Assembly: GCF_036088315.1 (NCBI RefSeq)
Contig: NZ_CP107996.1
Location: 3,871,001 to 3,935,000, forward strand
Source of the DNA: Streptomyces sp. NBC_00344
GTDB lineage: Bacteria; Actinomycetota; Actinomycetes; Streptomycetales; Streptomycetaceae
Length of the DNA: 64,000 bases
Direction of reading: 5' to 3'
This document shows positions 8,885-17,792 of this stretch, piece after piece. Under the pieces are notes generated by a model. The model saw only the letters and a program-made list of their open reading frames with translations, ran no database searches and was not told the DNA's origin. Each line of letters starts with the position of its first letter. Position 1 is the first letter of the stretch. A program made the position numbers and the translations under genes.

Positions 8885-9628
8885 TTGCGTATGCGTACCC
8901 TTTCGGCCGCCGCCGTCGGCGCCCTGGCTCTCACCGCTCTCGCCGTTCCCGCGGCCCAGGCGGACGGCAAGTACGGCGACGCCGCCATCACCAAGGTGAC
9001 GGTCAACGGCGGCAAGAACGTGGTCATCGGCACCACCGCCGTCAAGAAGTTCACGGTTACCGTGACCGCCAGGGACAACTCGGGCATCGACAACGCCGAC
9101 CTGACGCTCTACGGGCCCGGGTCGGGCATGTTCACGACGAGCAATACGCACTGCTCGGGATCCACCTGCACCGGGACCTTCACCGTCGACCCCAGGGTCG
9201 ACCTCGCGTACGCGAACGACGTGGCCGGCACCTGGTACGTCGACGCGATGGTGGTGGCCAAGGACTACGACTACGTGTGGACCGAGAAGGCAAGCTCGTT
9301 CAAGGTCCAGCGTGCCTCGACCCAGACGGTCAACGCCGCCCCGGAGCCCGTGAAGAAGGGCAAGACCATCACGGTCACCGGCAAGCTGGCCCGGGCGAAC
9401 TGGGACGACTTCAAGTACCACGGCTACACCGTCCAGCCGGTGAAGCTGCAGTTCCGCAAGAAGAACAGCAGCACCTACACCACGGTCAAGACGGTCAAGA
9501 CCAACAGCACCGGCAACCTCTCCACCACCGTCAAGGCGGTCGAGGACGGCTACTGGCGCTACAACTTCGCCGGTACGACCACCACGCCCGCGGCCGTCGC
9601 CGCCGGTGACTTCGTCGACGTCAAGTGA
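8885..9628 (+). CDS. secreted protein, tandem paralogue 2 (DUF5707-like)
   Basis: 247 residues with signal peptide and cleavage after AAQA (about residue 24). TTG at 8885 was chosen because it aligns with the MRIR start of the upstream paralogue and lies 5 bases after GGGGAG (8874-8879); an in-frame ATG at 8891 is the alternative. The N-terminal module is clearly diverged from the first copy but keeps VTVNGGKNVVIGTTAVKKF and a CSGSTC pair. The last ~100 residues differ from the first copy at only a handful of positions. This suggests gene conversion or strong constraint on the C-terminal domain. Confidence 0.7.
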   Translation: MRMRTLSAAAVGALALTALAVPAAQADGKYGDAAITKVTVNGGKNVVIGTTAVKKFTVTVTARDNSGIDNADLTLYGPGSGMFTTSNTHCSGSTCTGTFTVDPRVDLAYANDVAGTWYVDAMVVAKDYDYVWTEKASSFKVQRASTQTVNAAPEPVKKGKTITVTGKLARANWDDFKYHGYTVQPVKLQFRKKNSSTYTTVKTVKTNSTGNLSTTVKAVEDGYWRYNFAGTTTTPAAVAAGDFVDVK

Positions 9629-9665
9629 CCGGGTGAACCGACTGACCGGGTGACACCCCGACCGC

Positions 9666-12080
9666 TCATCCGGGGTAGCGGCGGTCGACCCACCGCCAGG
9701 CCACTTCGAGGCCCAGCGAGGCGACCGCCGCGATCCCCACGGTCATCCACGGCATGACCGTCCCCACCAGCTTCAGCGCGAAGAAGTGCTGGAGCCCGGG
9801 GACGGCCAGTACGAGCAGGAACGCCACCCCCATCGCCGCCACCAGAAGGACCCGCCACCAGGTGTAGGGGCGGGCGATGATGGCCAGGACCCACATCGAG
9901 ACCAGGAAGAGGGCCAGCGTCGCGATGCTGGTCTCGGCGTCCAGGGCGCCCGCCCCCGTGTAGTAGTGCCGCGCGATCATGTACGCCGCGAAGGTGGCGA
10001 CGCCGGCGATCACGCCACCGGGCACGGAATAGCGCATCACCCGCCGTACGAAGTGCGGCTTCGCCCGTTCCTTGTTGGGGGCCAGCGCGAGGAAGAAGGC
10101 GGGGATACCGATCGTCAGCGTCGACAGCATGGTCAGATGGCGCGGCAGGAACGGGTACTCGACCTGGAAGCAGACCACCAGGACCGCCAGCAGCACCGAG
10201 TAGACCGTCTTCACCAGGAAGAGCGTGGCGACGCGGGTGATGTTTCCGATGACCCGCCTGCCCTCGGCGACCACCGAGGGAAGGGTCGCGAAGCTGTTGT
10301 TGAGCAGCACGATCTGGGCCACCGCACGGGTCGCCTCCGAGCCCGACCCCATGCTCACACCGATGTCGGCGTCCTTCAGCGCCAGCACATCGTTGACACC
10401 GTCGCCGGTCATGGCGACCGTGTGTCCGCGTCCCTGCAGCGCGGCGACCATCGCGCGCTTCTGCTGCGGGGAGACCCGGCCGAAGACCGAATGGGTGTCG
10501 AGCGCCTCCGCCATGTCCTCCGGTTCCCCGGGAAGCCGCCGTGCGTCGACCGCGTCCGCTGCGCCGGGCAGGCCCAGCTTCCCGGCCACCGCGCCGACCG
10601 CCACCGCGTTGTCCCCCGAGATCACCTTGGCGGCGACATCCTGTTCGGCGAAGTACGCGAGGGTGTCGGCCGCGTCGGGGCGCAGCCGCTGTTCCAGCAC
10701 CACCAGGGCGACCGGCCGCGCGCCGGCCACCGCGTCGGTGTCGTCCAGGGGCCCGGCGGCCCGCGCCAGCAGCAGCACCCGCAGCCCCTCCTCGTTGAGC
10801 TGTCCGACCTCCTTGAGCGCCGGGTCATCGGCCGGCAGCAGCACATCGGGTGCGCCGAGCAGCCAGGTCGACGTCCCGCCGCCGTCCTCACCGAAGGAGG
10901 CGCCGCTGTACTTGCGGGCGGATGAGAACGGCAGCGCCTGTGTGCAGCGCCAGCCCGAGCCGTCCGGGTAGGCGTCGGTCACCGCTTTGAGGCTGGCGTT
11001 GGGCCGGGGGTCCGAAGCGCCGAGCGCGCCGAGCGCCTTCTCGGTGTGGGCCTTGTCCTCGCCGCCGAGCACCCGCAGTCCTGTGACGTTCATTCCGCCC
11101 TCGGTGAGCGTCCCCGTCTTGTCCAGGCACACCACGTCGACCCGCGCCAGGCCCTCGATCGCGGGCAGCTCCTGCACCAGGCACTGCTTGCGGCCGAGCC
11201 GGACGACGCCGATCGCGAAGGCGACCGATGTGAGCAGGACAAGCCCCTCGGGGATCATCGGGATGATGCCGCCGACGGTCCTGGCGATGGAGTCCTTGAA
11301 GTCGTGGCGTTCGCGGACGAGCTGGCTGATGATCAGGCCGATCGCTGTCGGGACCATCATCCAGGTCACGTACTTGAGGATGGTGGAGATCCCGCTCCGG
11401 AGCTCCGAGTGGACCAGGGTGAAGCGGGACGCCTCGTCGGCGAGCTGCGCCGCGTACGCCTGCCGTCCGACCTTGGTGGCGGTGAACGCACCACTGCCCG
11501 CGACGACGAAACTGCCGGACATCATGCGGTCGCCCGGCTTCTTGAGCACCGGATCGGGCTCACCCGTGAGCAGCGACTCGTCGATCTCGAGCCCGTCGGC
11601 CTCGATGGTCCCGCCGTCGACGACGACCTTGTCGCCCGGCCCCAGCTCGATGAGGTCCCCCAGGACGATCTCGGATGTGGAGACCGCTGCGGCTTTCCCG
11701 TCCCGGCGGACGGTCGGCTTGGCCTCGCCGATCACGGCCAGCCCGTCCAGGGTCCGCTTGGCCCGCTGTTCCTGGATGATGCCGATGCCGGTGTTGGCGA
11801 TGATGACGTAGCCGAAGAGACTGTCCTGGAACGGTGCGACGAAGAGCATGATCAGCCAGAGCACGCCGATGATCGCGTTGAACCGGGTGAAGACGTTGGC
11901 CCGGACGATCTCGGTGGTGGACCGGCTGGAACGCACGGGCACGTCGTTGACCTCGCCCCGGGCCACCCGTTCGGCGACCTCGGCCGTGGTCAGCCCGGCC
12001 GCACGTGCGGGGGCGGGCAGCGCGATGGGATGGACGGGGTCGAGCTCGGAACCGGCGTCGATATGCGGCCCATGCGTCAT
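9666..12080 (-). CDS. CtpE-like cation-translocating P-type ATPase
   Basis: 804 residues. TGEP of the actuator domain is at about 172, PEGL of helix M4 at 277-280, the phosphorylated Asp in DKTGTLT at 320, and TGDGVND plus a six-helix C-terminal membrane part follow. The sequence around QCLVQELPAIEGLARVDVVC and ANVFTRFNAIIGVL closely resembles mycobacterial CtpE, described as a calcium-uptake ATPase. Ca2+ is therefore the best substrate guess, but it is not shown by the sequence. It is convergent with the secreted-protein pair (37 bases between stops). Confidence 0.85.
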   Translation of the reverse strand: MTHGPHIDAGSELDPVHPIALPAPARAAGLTTAEVAERVARGEVNDVPVRSSRSTTEIVRANVFTRFNAIIGVLWLIMLFVAPFQDSLFGYVIIANTGIGIIQEQRAKRTLDGLAVIGEAKPTVRRDGKAAAVSTSEIVLGDLIELGPGDKVVVDGGTIEADGLEIDESLLTGEPDPVLKKPGDRMMSGSFVVAGSGAFTATKVGRQAYAAQLADEASRFTLVHSELRSGISTILKYVTWMMVPTAIGLIISQLVRERHDFKDSIARTVGGIIPMIPEGLVLLTSVAFAIGVVRLGRKQCLVQELPAIEGLARVDVVCLDKTGTLTEGGMNVTGLRVLGGEDKAHTEKALGALGASDPRPNASLKAVTDAYPDGSGWRCTQALPFSSARKYSGASFGEDGGGTSTWLLGAPDVLLPADDPALKEVGQLNEEGLRVLLLARAAGPLDDTDAVAGARPVALVVLEQRLRPDAADTLAYFAEQDVAAKVISGDNAVAVGAVAGKLGLPGAADAVDARRLPGEPEDMAEALDTHSVFGRVSPQQKRAMVAALQGRGHTVAMTGDGVNDVLALKDADIGVSMGSGSEATRAVAQIVLLNNSFATLPSVVAEGRRVIGNITRVATLFLVKTVYSVLLAVLVVCFQVEYPFLPRHLTMLSTLTIGIPAFFLALAPNKERAKPHFVRRVMRYSVPGGVIAGVATFAAYMIARHYYTGAGALDAETSIATLALFLVSMWVLAIIARPYTWWRVLLVAAMGVAFLLVLAVPGLQHFFALKLVGTVMPWMTVGIAAVASLGLEVAWRWVDRRYPG

Positions 12081-12226
12081 GGGTCCGACGGTACGGCCGG
12101 AATGGTGGCTTCACCCGGTGAGCGGCGGACGGATCGTAACCCGGGACGGGGTGGACCGTGCTGCCGCGGTACGGACCCGGTGCGGAACCGGGCTGCGGTG
12201 CGTGTCGGGCGCGGGCTCCGGTGAGG

Positions 12227-12490
12227 TCAGGCGCCGGGATCCGGTGCGGCCGACGCCCGCCTGAGCGCGGCGTCGCGCCCCCGTACGTACCAGATGCCGA
12301 TCAGCCCGAGTCCGGCACCGGCCGCGCAGGTCCACAGCCACCAGAGGTGCCCGTGGTCGTCGAACCAGCCGTAGAAGGGGACCTGGACGAGGAAGAGGAC
12401 GAACCAGATGACCGTGCCGCCGGTGACCGTGGCGACCACGGGTCCCTCAAGGGGCTCGGGTGCCTCATGTGTTGGTGTCCACTTCGCCAT
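12227..12490 (-). CDS. DUF2530 small membrane protein
   Basis: 87 residues from ATG 12490 (an in-frame upstream extension exists but lacks sense). Two transmembrane helices, about residues 23-40 (TVIWFVLFLVQVPF) and 49-68 (LWWLWTCAAGAGLGLIGIW), separated by a short aromatic loop, and a basic C-terminal tail (RGRDAALRRA). It matches the actinobacterial DUF2530 pattern; function unknown. It is followed by the P-type ATPase gene 146 bases further on the same strand, and co-transcription is uncertain. Confidence 0.7.
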   Translation of the reverse strand: MAKWTPTHEAPEPLEGPVVATVTGGTVIWFVLFLVQVPFYGWFDDHGHLWWLWTCAAGAGLGLIGIWYVRGRDAALRRASAAPDPGA

Positions 12491-12685
12491 GGACCACAGT
12501 CTATGCGGGGCCTGTCCGGCAGAGCCCGGCACCGGCTCAGGCCGATCGGCGCAAGGATCTACGCGCGGAGATAGCGATCTTCGCCTTATGTATTCATACT
12601 GAAACGGCTTTCGAATGACTCATTCCATTCGTGCAAACGTCCAAATATGGCCGTTTCATCGCCCCATGACAACTGAGGTCAGCGC

Positions 12686-14131
12686 ATGTCTCCCTCGGCC
12701 ACCGCTCCGGTCGACACCCAGCCGCCGTCCCCCGGCGGACACAATGCCCTCGACCGCTTCTTCAAGATCTCGGAGCGGGGATCCTCGGTCGCCCGCGAGA
12801 TCCGCGGCGGGCTCGCCACCTTCTTCGCGATGGCCTACATCATCGTGCTGAACCCGATCATCCTGGGCAGCGCGAAGGACATGTACGGACACCAGCTCAA
12901 CGGCGGCCAGCTGGTCACCGCCACGGTGCTGACCGCGGCCTTCTCGACGCTGCTGATGGGTGTGATCGGCAATGTGCCGATCGCGCTGGCGGCCGGCCTC
13001 GGGGTGAACACGGTCGTCGCCCTTCAGCTCGCGCCCCGGATGAGCTGGCCGGATGCCATGGGCATGGTCGTCCTGGCGGGCATCGTGGTGATGCTGCTGG
13101 TTGCCACCGGGCTCCGGGAGCGGGTGATGAGCGCGGTGCCGCTCGGCCTGCGCAAGGGCATCGCCATCGGTATCGGCTTCTTCATCATGCTGATCGGCCT
13201 GGTCGACTCGGGCTTCGTCTCCCGTGTCCCGGACGCCGCGCAGACCACCGTTCCGCTGCAGCTCGGCTCCGACGGCCACCTGCACGGCTGGCCTGTGCTG
13301 ATCTTCGTGCTCGGCGCGCTGCTGACGCTCGCGCTGATCATCCGTAAGGTGTCCGGCGCGATCCTGATCTCCATCGTGGTGATGACCATCGCCGCAATGA
13401 TCATCGATGCCTCGACCACGGTTCCCAGCTGGGGTCTGACGACGCCGAAGTGGCCCGGCAACCCGGTCTCGTCACCGGACTTCGGCCTGATCGGTCACGT
13501 CAGTCTGTTCGGCGGGTTCCACAAGGTCGGCATCCTCACCGGCATTCTCTTCGTCTTCACCGTGCTGCTGTCGTCCTTCTTCGACGCGATGGGCACCATC
13601 CTCGGCGTCGGTGACGAGGCCAAGCTGATGGATAAGGACGGCAACTTCCCGGGCATCAACAAGGTGCTGTTCGTCGACGGCATCGCGGTCGCGGCGGGTG
13701 GTGCGACCTCGTCGTCGGCCAACACCTGCTTCGTGGAATCCACCGCCGGTGTCGGCGAGGGTGCCCGTACCGGCCTGGCGAGCATCGTGACCGGTCTGCT
13801 CTTCACGGTGGCGCTGTTCCTCACCCCGGTGGCGACCATGGTCCCCTCCCAGGCGGCGACCCCTGCTCTGCTGGCCGTGGGCTTCCTTATCCTGGCGGGC
13901 TCCGTCAGGGACATCGACTGGACCGACTTCACCATCGCCGTGCCGGCCTTCCTGGCCATGGTGATGATGCCGTTCACCTACTCGATCACCAACGGCATCG
14001 GTATCGGCTTCGTCGCGTTCTCCGTGCTGCGGGCCGCGGCCGGGCGCTGGCGTGAGGTGCCGGTCACGATGTACATCGTGTCGCTGATCTTCGTCTTCTA
14101 CTACGCCATGCCGGCGCTGGGTCTCACCTGA
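12686..14131 (+). CDS. NCS2 (AzgA-type) purine permease
   Basis: 481 residues, about 12-14 transmembrane segments. Family signatures include GLATFFAMAYIIVLNP near residue 40, GVIGNVPIALAAGLGVNT near 95, and ATSSSANTCFVESTAGVGEGARTGL near 345, which is the NCS2 signature as found in AzgA/PbuG-type hypoxanthine/guanine/adenine transporters. It likely imports a purine base with protons. The 195-base upstream region contains an AT-rich patch (12590-12655) suited to a promoter. I looked for a purine riboswitch and saw none. Confidence 0.85.
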   Translation: MSPSATAPVDTQPPSPGGHNALDRFFKISERGSSVAREIRGGLATFFAMAYIIVLNPIILGSAKDMYGHQLNGGQLVTATVLTAAFSTLLMGVIGNVPIALAAGLGVNTVVALQLAPRMSWPDAMGMVVLAGIVVMLLVATGLRERVMSAVPLGLRKGIAIGIGFFIMLIGLVDSGFVSRVPDAAQTTVPLQLGSDGHLHGWPVLIFVLGALLTLALIIRKVSGAILISIVVMTIAAMIIDASTTVPSWGLTTPKWPGNPVSSPDFGLIGHVSLFGGFHKVGILTGILFVFTVLLSSFFDAMGTILGVGDEAKLMDKDGNFPGINKVLFVDGIAVAAGGATSSSANTCFVESTAGVGEGARTGLASIVTGLLFTVALFLTPVATMVPSQAATPALLAVGFLILAGSVRDIDWTDFTIAVPAFLAMVMMPFTYSITNGIGIGFVAFSVLRAAAGRWREVPVTMYIVSLIFVFYYAMPALGLT

Positions 14132-14153
14132 CCGTCCCGGTGAACGGGCTGCC

Positions 14154-14336
14154 TCAGGTGTGCCCGTAGAACTTCTCCGTCTTGTCGACCGCTGACTGAA
14201 AGCGTTCGTCGAAGTCGTCGCGAATGAGCGTCCGGACCACGTAGTCCTGGACGCTCATTCCGCGTTTGGCGGCATGATCCTGGAGCCTGTCGAACAGGAC
14301 ACCGTCTATGCGCAGGCTGAGCACCGTCGATCCCAT
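14154..14336 (-). CDS. ribbon-helix-helix DNA-binding protein
   Basis: 60 residues: an N-terminal strand (STVLSLRIDGVLFDRL), helix (QDHAAKRGM) and second helix (SVQDYVVRTLIRDDFDERF), the classic Arc/CopG fold, with a charged tail. It is likely a dimeric repressor or the antitoxin half of a pair, but no toxin gene is adjacent on the same strand. It sits between the purine permease (convergent) and the divergently transcribed marR gene. Confidence 0.7.
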   Translation of the reverse strand: MGSTVLSLRIDGVLFDRLQDHAAKRGMSVQDYVVRTLIRDDFDERFQSAVDKTEKFYGHT

Positions 14337-14438
14337 ACCGGACAGGTTCGCCGGGCCGTGTGCCGTCGTGCGTCATTTTCGCGCCCTGCCTCACTCATAT
14401 GGGTGATCTCCCTCACCGGACGGCATGACGGGTGGTCT

Positions 14439-14465
14439 TTAGTAAAGGTAATAAGTTACGCTAAC
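14439..14465 (+). promoter_or_regulatory. AT-rich promoter/operator of the marR-MFS unit
   Basis: An unusually AT-rich island directly before the marR start. It contains nested inverted motifs, GTAA/TTAC (14447-14458) inside TTAG/CTAA (14440-14464). TACGCT (14457-14462) could be a -10 box placed for a leaderless message starting at or next to the ATG, since no ribosome binding site is seen. It is the probable autoregulatory MarR site. Confidence 0.45.
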
Positions 14466-14469
14466 GAAC

Positions 14470-14907
14470 ATGTCTGAGCTTTCGCCCGACGCCAAGGCTG
14501 CGGCCGTCGACTCCCTTCGCTCCACCGTGATGCGACTGAGCCGTCGCCTCAAGCATCAGCGGGTCGACGAGTCGCTGAGCCCGACCGAGATGTCGGTGCT
14601 CGGGACCCTTGCCCGCTGCGGCTCCGCGACCCCCGGGGAGCTGGCCCGCAAGGAGCATGTGCAGCCGCCGTCCATGACCCGCATCGTGGCGTTGCTGGAG
14701 GCGAAGGGGCTGGTCAGGCTGGAGCCGCATCCCGACGACCGCCGGCAGAAGGTCGTCAGCCAGACCGAGGAGGCCGAAGCGATGCTCGCGGAGAGCCGCC
14801 GCAAGCGGAACGTCTGGCTGGCCCAGCTCGCCGAGGGGCTGAACGAGGACGACTGGACCAAACTTCAAGCGGCTGCGCCCGTACTGGAAAAGCTGGCGCA
14901 GCTCTGA
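14470..14907 (+). CDS. MarR family transcriptional regulator
   Basis: 145 residues with the MarR winged helix: LSRRLKHQRVDESLSPTEMSVLGTLARCGSATPGELARKEHVQPPSMTRIV and the wing EPHPDDRRQKVVSQTEEAEA. It probably binds the AT-rich palindrome just upstream and controls itself and the MFS gene that starts 41 bases after its stop. MarR regulators commonly respond to small phenolic or lipophilic ligands; the ligand here is unknown. Confidence 0.85.
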   Translation: MSELSPDAKAAAVDSLRSTVMRLSRRLKHQRVDESLSPTEMSVLGTLARCGSATPGELARKEHVQPPSMTRIVALLEAKGLVRLEPHPDDRRQKVVSQTEEAEAMLAESRRKRNVWLAQLAEGLNEDDWTKLQAAAPVLEKLAQL

Positions 14908-14947
14908 CACCCGCACACCGTTACCCATACCCAGGAGGCGACCACTG

Positions 14948-16276
14948 TTGAGTTCGGGACCCGGAGCACACTCCGCCCCCGCACCGCGAGAATCCCCTAC
15001 CCGGACGTCGATGTTCAGTTCGCTGAAGATCCGTAACTACCGGCTGTTCGCCACCGGCGCCGTTGTCTCCAACACCGGCACCTGGATGGCGCGTATCACC
15101 CAGGACTGGCTGGTGCTCAGCATCACCGGTTCGTCGGCGGCCGTCGGAATCACCACGGCCATGCAGTTCCTGCCGATGCTGCTGTTCGGTCTGTACGGCG
15201 GTGTCATCGCCGACCGTTTCACCAAGCGCAGCCTGCTCTTCTGCACCCAGGGTGCGATGAGCCTCGGCGGTCTCTTCCTGGCCGTGCTCACGCTCACCGG
15301 CCATGTCGAGGTCTGGCACGTCTACCTCACCGCGTTCTTCACCGGCCTTGTCACGGTCATCGACAACCCGACCCGGCAGTCGTTCGTCTCCGAGATGGTC
15401 GGTCCGGACCAGGTCCGCAACGCCGTCAGTCTGAACTCGGCCAACTTCCAGTCCGCACGGCTGCTCGGCCCCGCCGTCGCGAGTGTGCTCACCGCGGCCG
15501 TGGGTCCCGGCTGGGCGTTCCTCGCCAACGGGCTCTCCTTCCTCGCTCCGCTCACCGGCCTGCTGCTGATGCGGACCGACGAGCTGCACCACACCCCGCG
15601 CAGGCCGCGCGGCAAGGGACAGCTGCGCGAGGGGCTGAACTACGTCTCCAAGCACCCCGACCTGATCTGGCCGATCGTGCTGGTCGGCTTCGTGGGCACC
15701 TTCGGCTTCAACTTCCCGATCTGGCTGAGTGCCTTCGCCAACGGCACCTTCCACGGAGGTGTCGGGATGTACGGCCTCTTCAACACGCTGATGGCCGTCG
15801 GCTCGCTGGCCGGCGCGCTGCTAGCGGCCCGCCGGGGCACGTCCAGACTGCGGATCCTGGTGGGCGCCGCGATCGGTTTCGGCCTGCTCCAGGTCTGCAC
15901 CGCGTGGCTTCCCTCGGTCTGGGTGTTCGCACCGATGATCGCGTTGATCGGTGTCGTCGGCCTGACGGTCAACGTCACCGCCAACTCCACTGTCCAGATG
16001 GGCACCGACCCCGAGATGAGGGGCCGGGTGATGAGCCTCTTCATGATGGTCTTCACCGGCGGCACCCCGCTGGGCGGCCCGCTCTTCGGCTGGCTCACCG
16101 ACACCTACGGAGTGCGGATCAGCTTCACCCTGGGCGGCGGGATCTGCGCACTCGCGGCGATGGGGGTCGGCCTGATGCTGGCCCGTGCGGCCAATCTCCG
16201 TCTGGAGGTCGACCTGCGGCGCGGGCGCCGGCATGTGGGGTTCGTACCGCGCGAGCACCTGGCGACGGCGGCGTAG
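14948..16276 (+). CDS. MFS exporter paired with MarR
   Basis: 442 residues, about 12 transmembrane helices, resembling the DHA3 drug-exporter type: TWMARITQDWLVLSITGS, GLYGGVIADRFTKRSLL after helix 2, NPTRQSFVSEMVGPDQVRNAVSLNS in the centre. TTG at 14948 is preceded by AGGAGGCGACCACTG, which supports this start. Downstream of and probably co-transcribed with marR, it is expected to be derepressed by the MarR ligand and to export it or a related toxic compound. Confidence 0.8.
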   Translation: MSSGPGAHSAPAPRESPTRTSMFSSLKIRNYRLFATGAVVSNTGTWMARITQDWLVLSITGSSAAVGITTAMQFLPMLLFGLYGGVIADRFTKRSLLFCTQGAMSLGGLFLAVLTLTGHVEVWHVYLTAFFTGLVTVIDNPTRQSFVSEMVGPDQVRNAVSLNSANFQSARLLGPAVASVLTAAVGPGWAFLANGLSFLAPLTGLLLMRTDELHHTPRRPRGKGQLREGLNYVSKHPDLIWPIVLVGFVGTFGFNFPIWLSAFANGTFHGGVGMYGLFNTLMAVGSLAGALLAARRGTSRLRILVGAAIGFGLLQVCTAWLPSVWVFAPMIALIGVVGLTVNVTANSTVQMGTDPEMRGRVMSLFMMVFTGGTPLGGPLFGWLTDTYGVRISFTLGGGICALAAMGVGLMLARAANLRLEVDLRRGRRHVGFVPREHLATAA

Positions 16277-16359
16277 GCCGCCCGAGCCCGTCGGCTCGGT
16301 CCCGGCCGGTTCGGCCGTGCCCGAGCCGGCGTGACGCGGGCCCGCTGCAGTCACACCGA

Positions 16360-16941
16360 TCAGTCGCGGGGGAAGTCGCCGGTCTGCAGGGTGAGACCGA
16401 GTACGGTGCCGGTGAGGTCGACCTGGTAGCCGAAGTCGAGCGTCACCGTGCCGTGGTACCCGTCGTCCTTCGGGAGCGTGTGAAGGTGCCACTTCCCGGT
16501 GTACGGGTCGGCGATGAGATACACGGGCACTCCTGCCGCGGCGTAGGCGGCCTTCTTCGGTCCGTAGTCGTTGGCGGCAGTGCCCTCGGAGATTACCTCG
16601 GCGACGAACTCGATGTCCTGGTAGCGCCAACGGCCCTTGGCGTCCTTGACGGCACCGTCCACGAGAGCCACGACGTCCGAGGCGAAGCCGTTCAGCCGGC
16701 CTGGGAAGTCGATACGCACGTCGGACTTCACCCGCTTCCGGGGATAGACAGCACGCAATTGCTCGACGACGTCCAGGATGATGTCCCAGTGGGTGTCCCG
16801 TTGCGGCGACATGAAAATGTTCCCCCCGACGATCTCGACCTTGAATCCCTCGGGGGTCGGCTCGAGCCACTCGAACATGCCGTCCAGAGTGCGCTCGTCG
16901 CTGGTGTCGGCCATCTCGATCCTGTCGTCGACGACGGTCAT
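16360..16941 (-). CDS. Uma2 family (PD-(D/E)xK-fold) protein
   Basis: 193 residues from ATG 16941, with GGGGAGGAGCG upstream. A typical Uma2/DUF820 layout: acidic N-terminus, GFKVEIVGGNIFMSP, SDVRIDFPG, then the restriction-endonuclease-like core ASDVVALVDG (Asp), EFVAEVISEGT (Glu) and GPKKAAYAAAGVPVYLIAD (Lys). The usual PDV of the first motif is SDV here. These proteins are abundant in Streptomyces and their substrates are unknown. A longer frame to 17049 is possible but has no ribosome binding site. Confidence 0.75.
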   Translation of the reverse strand: MTVVDDRIEMADTSDERTLDGMFEWLEPTPEGFKVEIVGGNIFMSPQRDTHWDIILDVVEQLRAVYPRKRVKSDVRIDFPGRLNGFASDVVALVDGAVKDAKGRWRYQDIEFVAEVISEGTAANDYGPKKAAYAAAGVPVYLIADPYTGKWHLHTLPKDDGYHGTVTLDFGYQVDLTGTVLGLTLQTGDFPRD

Positions 16942-17057
16942 CGTGGCGCTCCTCCCCGCTGCCGCAGGGCGCGGGCAGTCGCGCAGTACAACGATACGCA
17001 CGGTGACCAGGACCCGCCCGCCTCTCCGGCAGCGACAGGGGCGGGACACTGCTCCTC

Positions 17058-17603
17058 ATGAGACTGTTCGCGGCGCTGCTGCCCCCGGAAGAGGCCGCTC
17101 GTCAGCTGGACTCGCGGATAATCCCCTTACGGTCGCGGCCCGGCGCCGACGGCCTCCGCTGGACCGGCCGCCCCGGCTGGCACTTCACGCTCGCCTTCAT
17201 GGGCGAGGTCGACGAGACCCTGGTCCCGGCACTGGAGGCGGGCCTCGCTCGTACCGCCGGCGATCACGACCCGTTCCGGCTCCGGCTGGCCGGCGGGGGG
17301 AACTTCGGCGGCCGGGCACTGTGGTCCGGGGCCGCCGGGGACGTCGGTGCCATGACCCGGCTGGCCACCGACGTGAAGTCGGCCGCGCAGAAGGCCGGGA
17401 TCATGATGGAGGCCGACCGGCCCTACGTGCCGCATCTCACCCTCGCCCACAGCCGGGCCCCGGCTGACCTGCGGCCGTACGTGAGAGCCCTGACAGGGTT
17501 CGAAAGCGCCCCCTGGACCGTGCGGGAGCTGGTCCTTGTCCGCAGCGGTGAGGAGTCCCGGTACCAGGTGGTCGGCGGATGGCCGCTCGGGGCGGCCACG
17601 TAA
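17058..17603 (+). CDS. thpR: RNA 2',3'-cyclic phosphodiesterase (2H family)
   Basis: 181 residues with the two His-x-Thr motifs of the 2H phosphoesterase fold: HFTLAF (His42, Thr44) and HLTLAH (His126, Thr128). It opens with MRLFAALLPPEEA as in ThpR/LigT. The enzyme hydrolyses RNA 2',3'-cyclic phosphate ends. It is divergent from the Uma2 gene, and a tiny membrane-peptide gene follows 10 bases after its stop. Confidence 0.85.
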   Translation: MRLFAALLPPEEAARQLDSRIIPLRSRPGADGLRWTGRPGWHFTLAFMGEVDETLVPALEAGLARTAGDHDPFRLRLAGGGNFGGRALWSGAAGDVGAMTRLATDVKSAAQKAGIMMEADRPYVPHLTLAHSRAPADLRPYVRALTGFESAPWTVRELVLVRSGEESRYQVVGGWPLGAAT

Positions 17604-17612
17604 CCTCGGTGC

Positions 17613-17702
17613 GTGGACCCGAAAACCAGAAACCGGATCATGGCGATCACGCTTGTGCTGCTGTTCGTAGTCGTGGCTGTGGCGGCCGCCGTCGGCCAGT
17701 AG
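17613..17702 (+). CDS. 29-residue single-helix membrane peptide
   Basis: GTG at 17613 opens a short frame: charged N-terminus (VDPKTRNR) and one uninterrupted hydrophobic helix (IMAITLVLLFVVVAVAAAVGQ), ending in TAG at 17700-17702. All internal codons use G/C-rich third positions as in neighbouring genes. It resembles the tiny membrane proteins that Streptomyces annotations often omit. There is no ribosome binding site, but TAACCT (17601-17606) is spaced correctly for a leaderless transcript. Readthrough from thpR is equally possible. Confidence 0.5.
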   Translation: MDPKTRNRIMAITLVLLFVVVAVAAAVGQ

Positions 17703-17792
17703 GACCGGCGGCGGCCGCCAGGGTTGTGCGGCACCCTCACGCGCTACAGCGGTGTCTCTCGCGCGCTGCTGGCTGACGCCCGCGGCCGGCGC

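Noticed and set aside
12550..12685. Possible purine riboswitch before the AzgA-type permease
   Set aside because: The AT-rich leader does not show the three-way-junction core or conserved loop sequences of known purine riboswitches.
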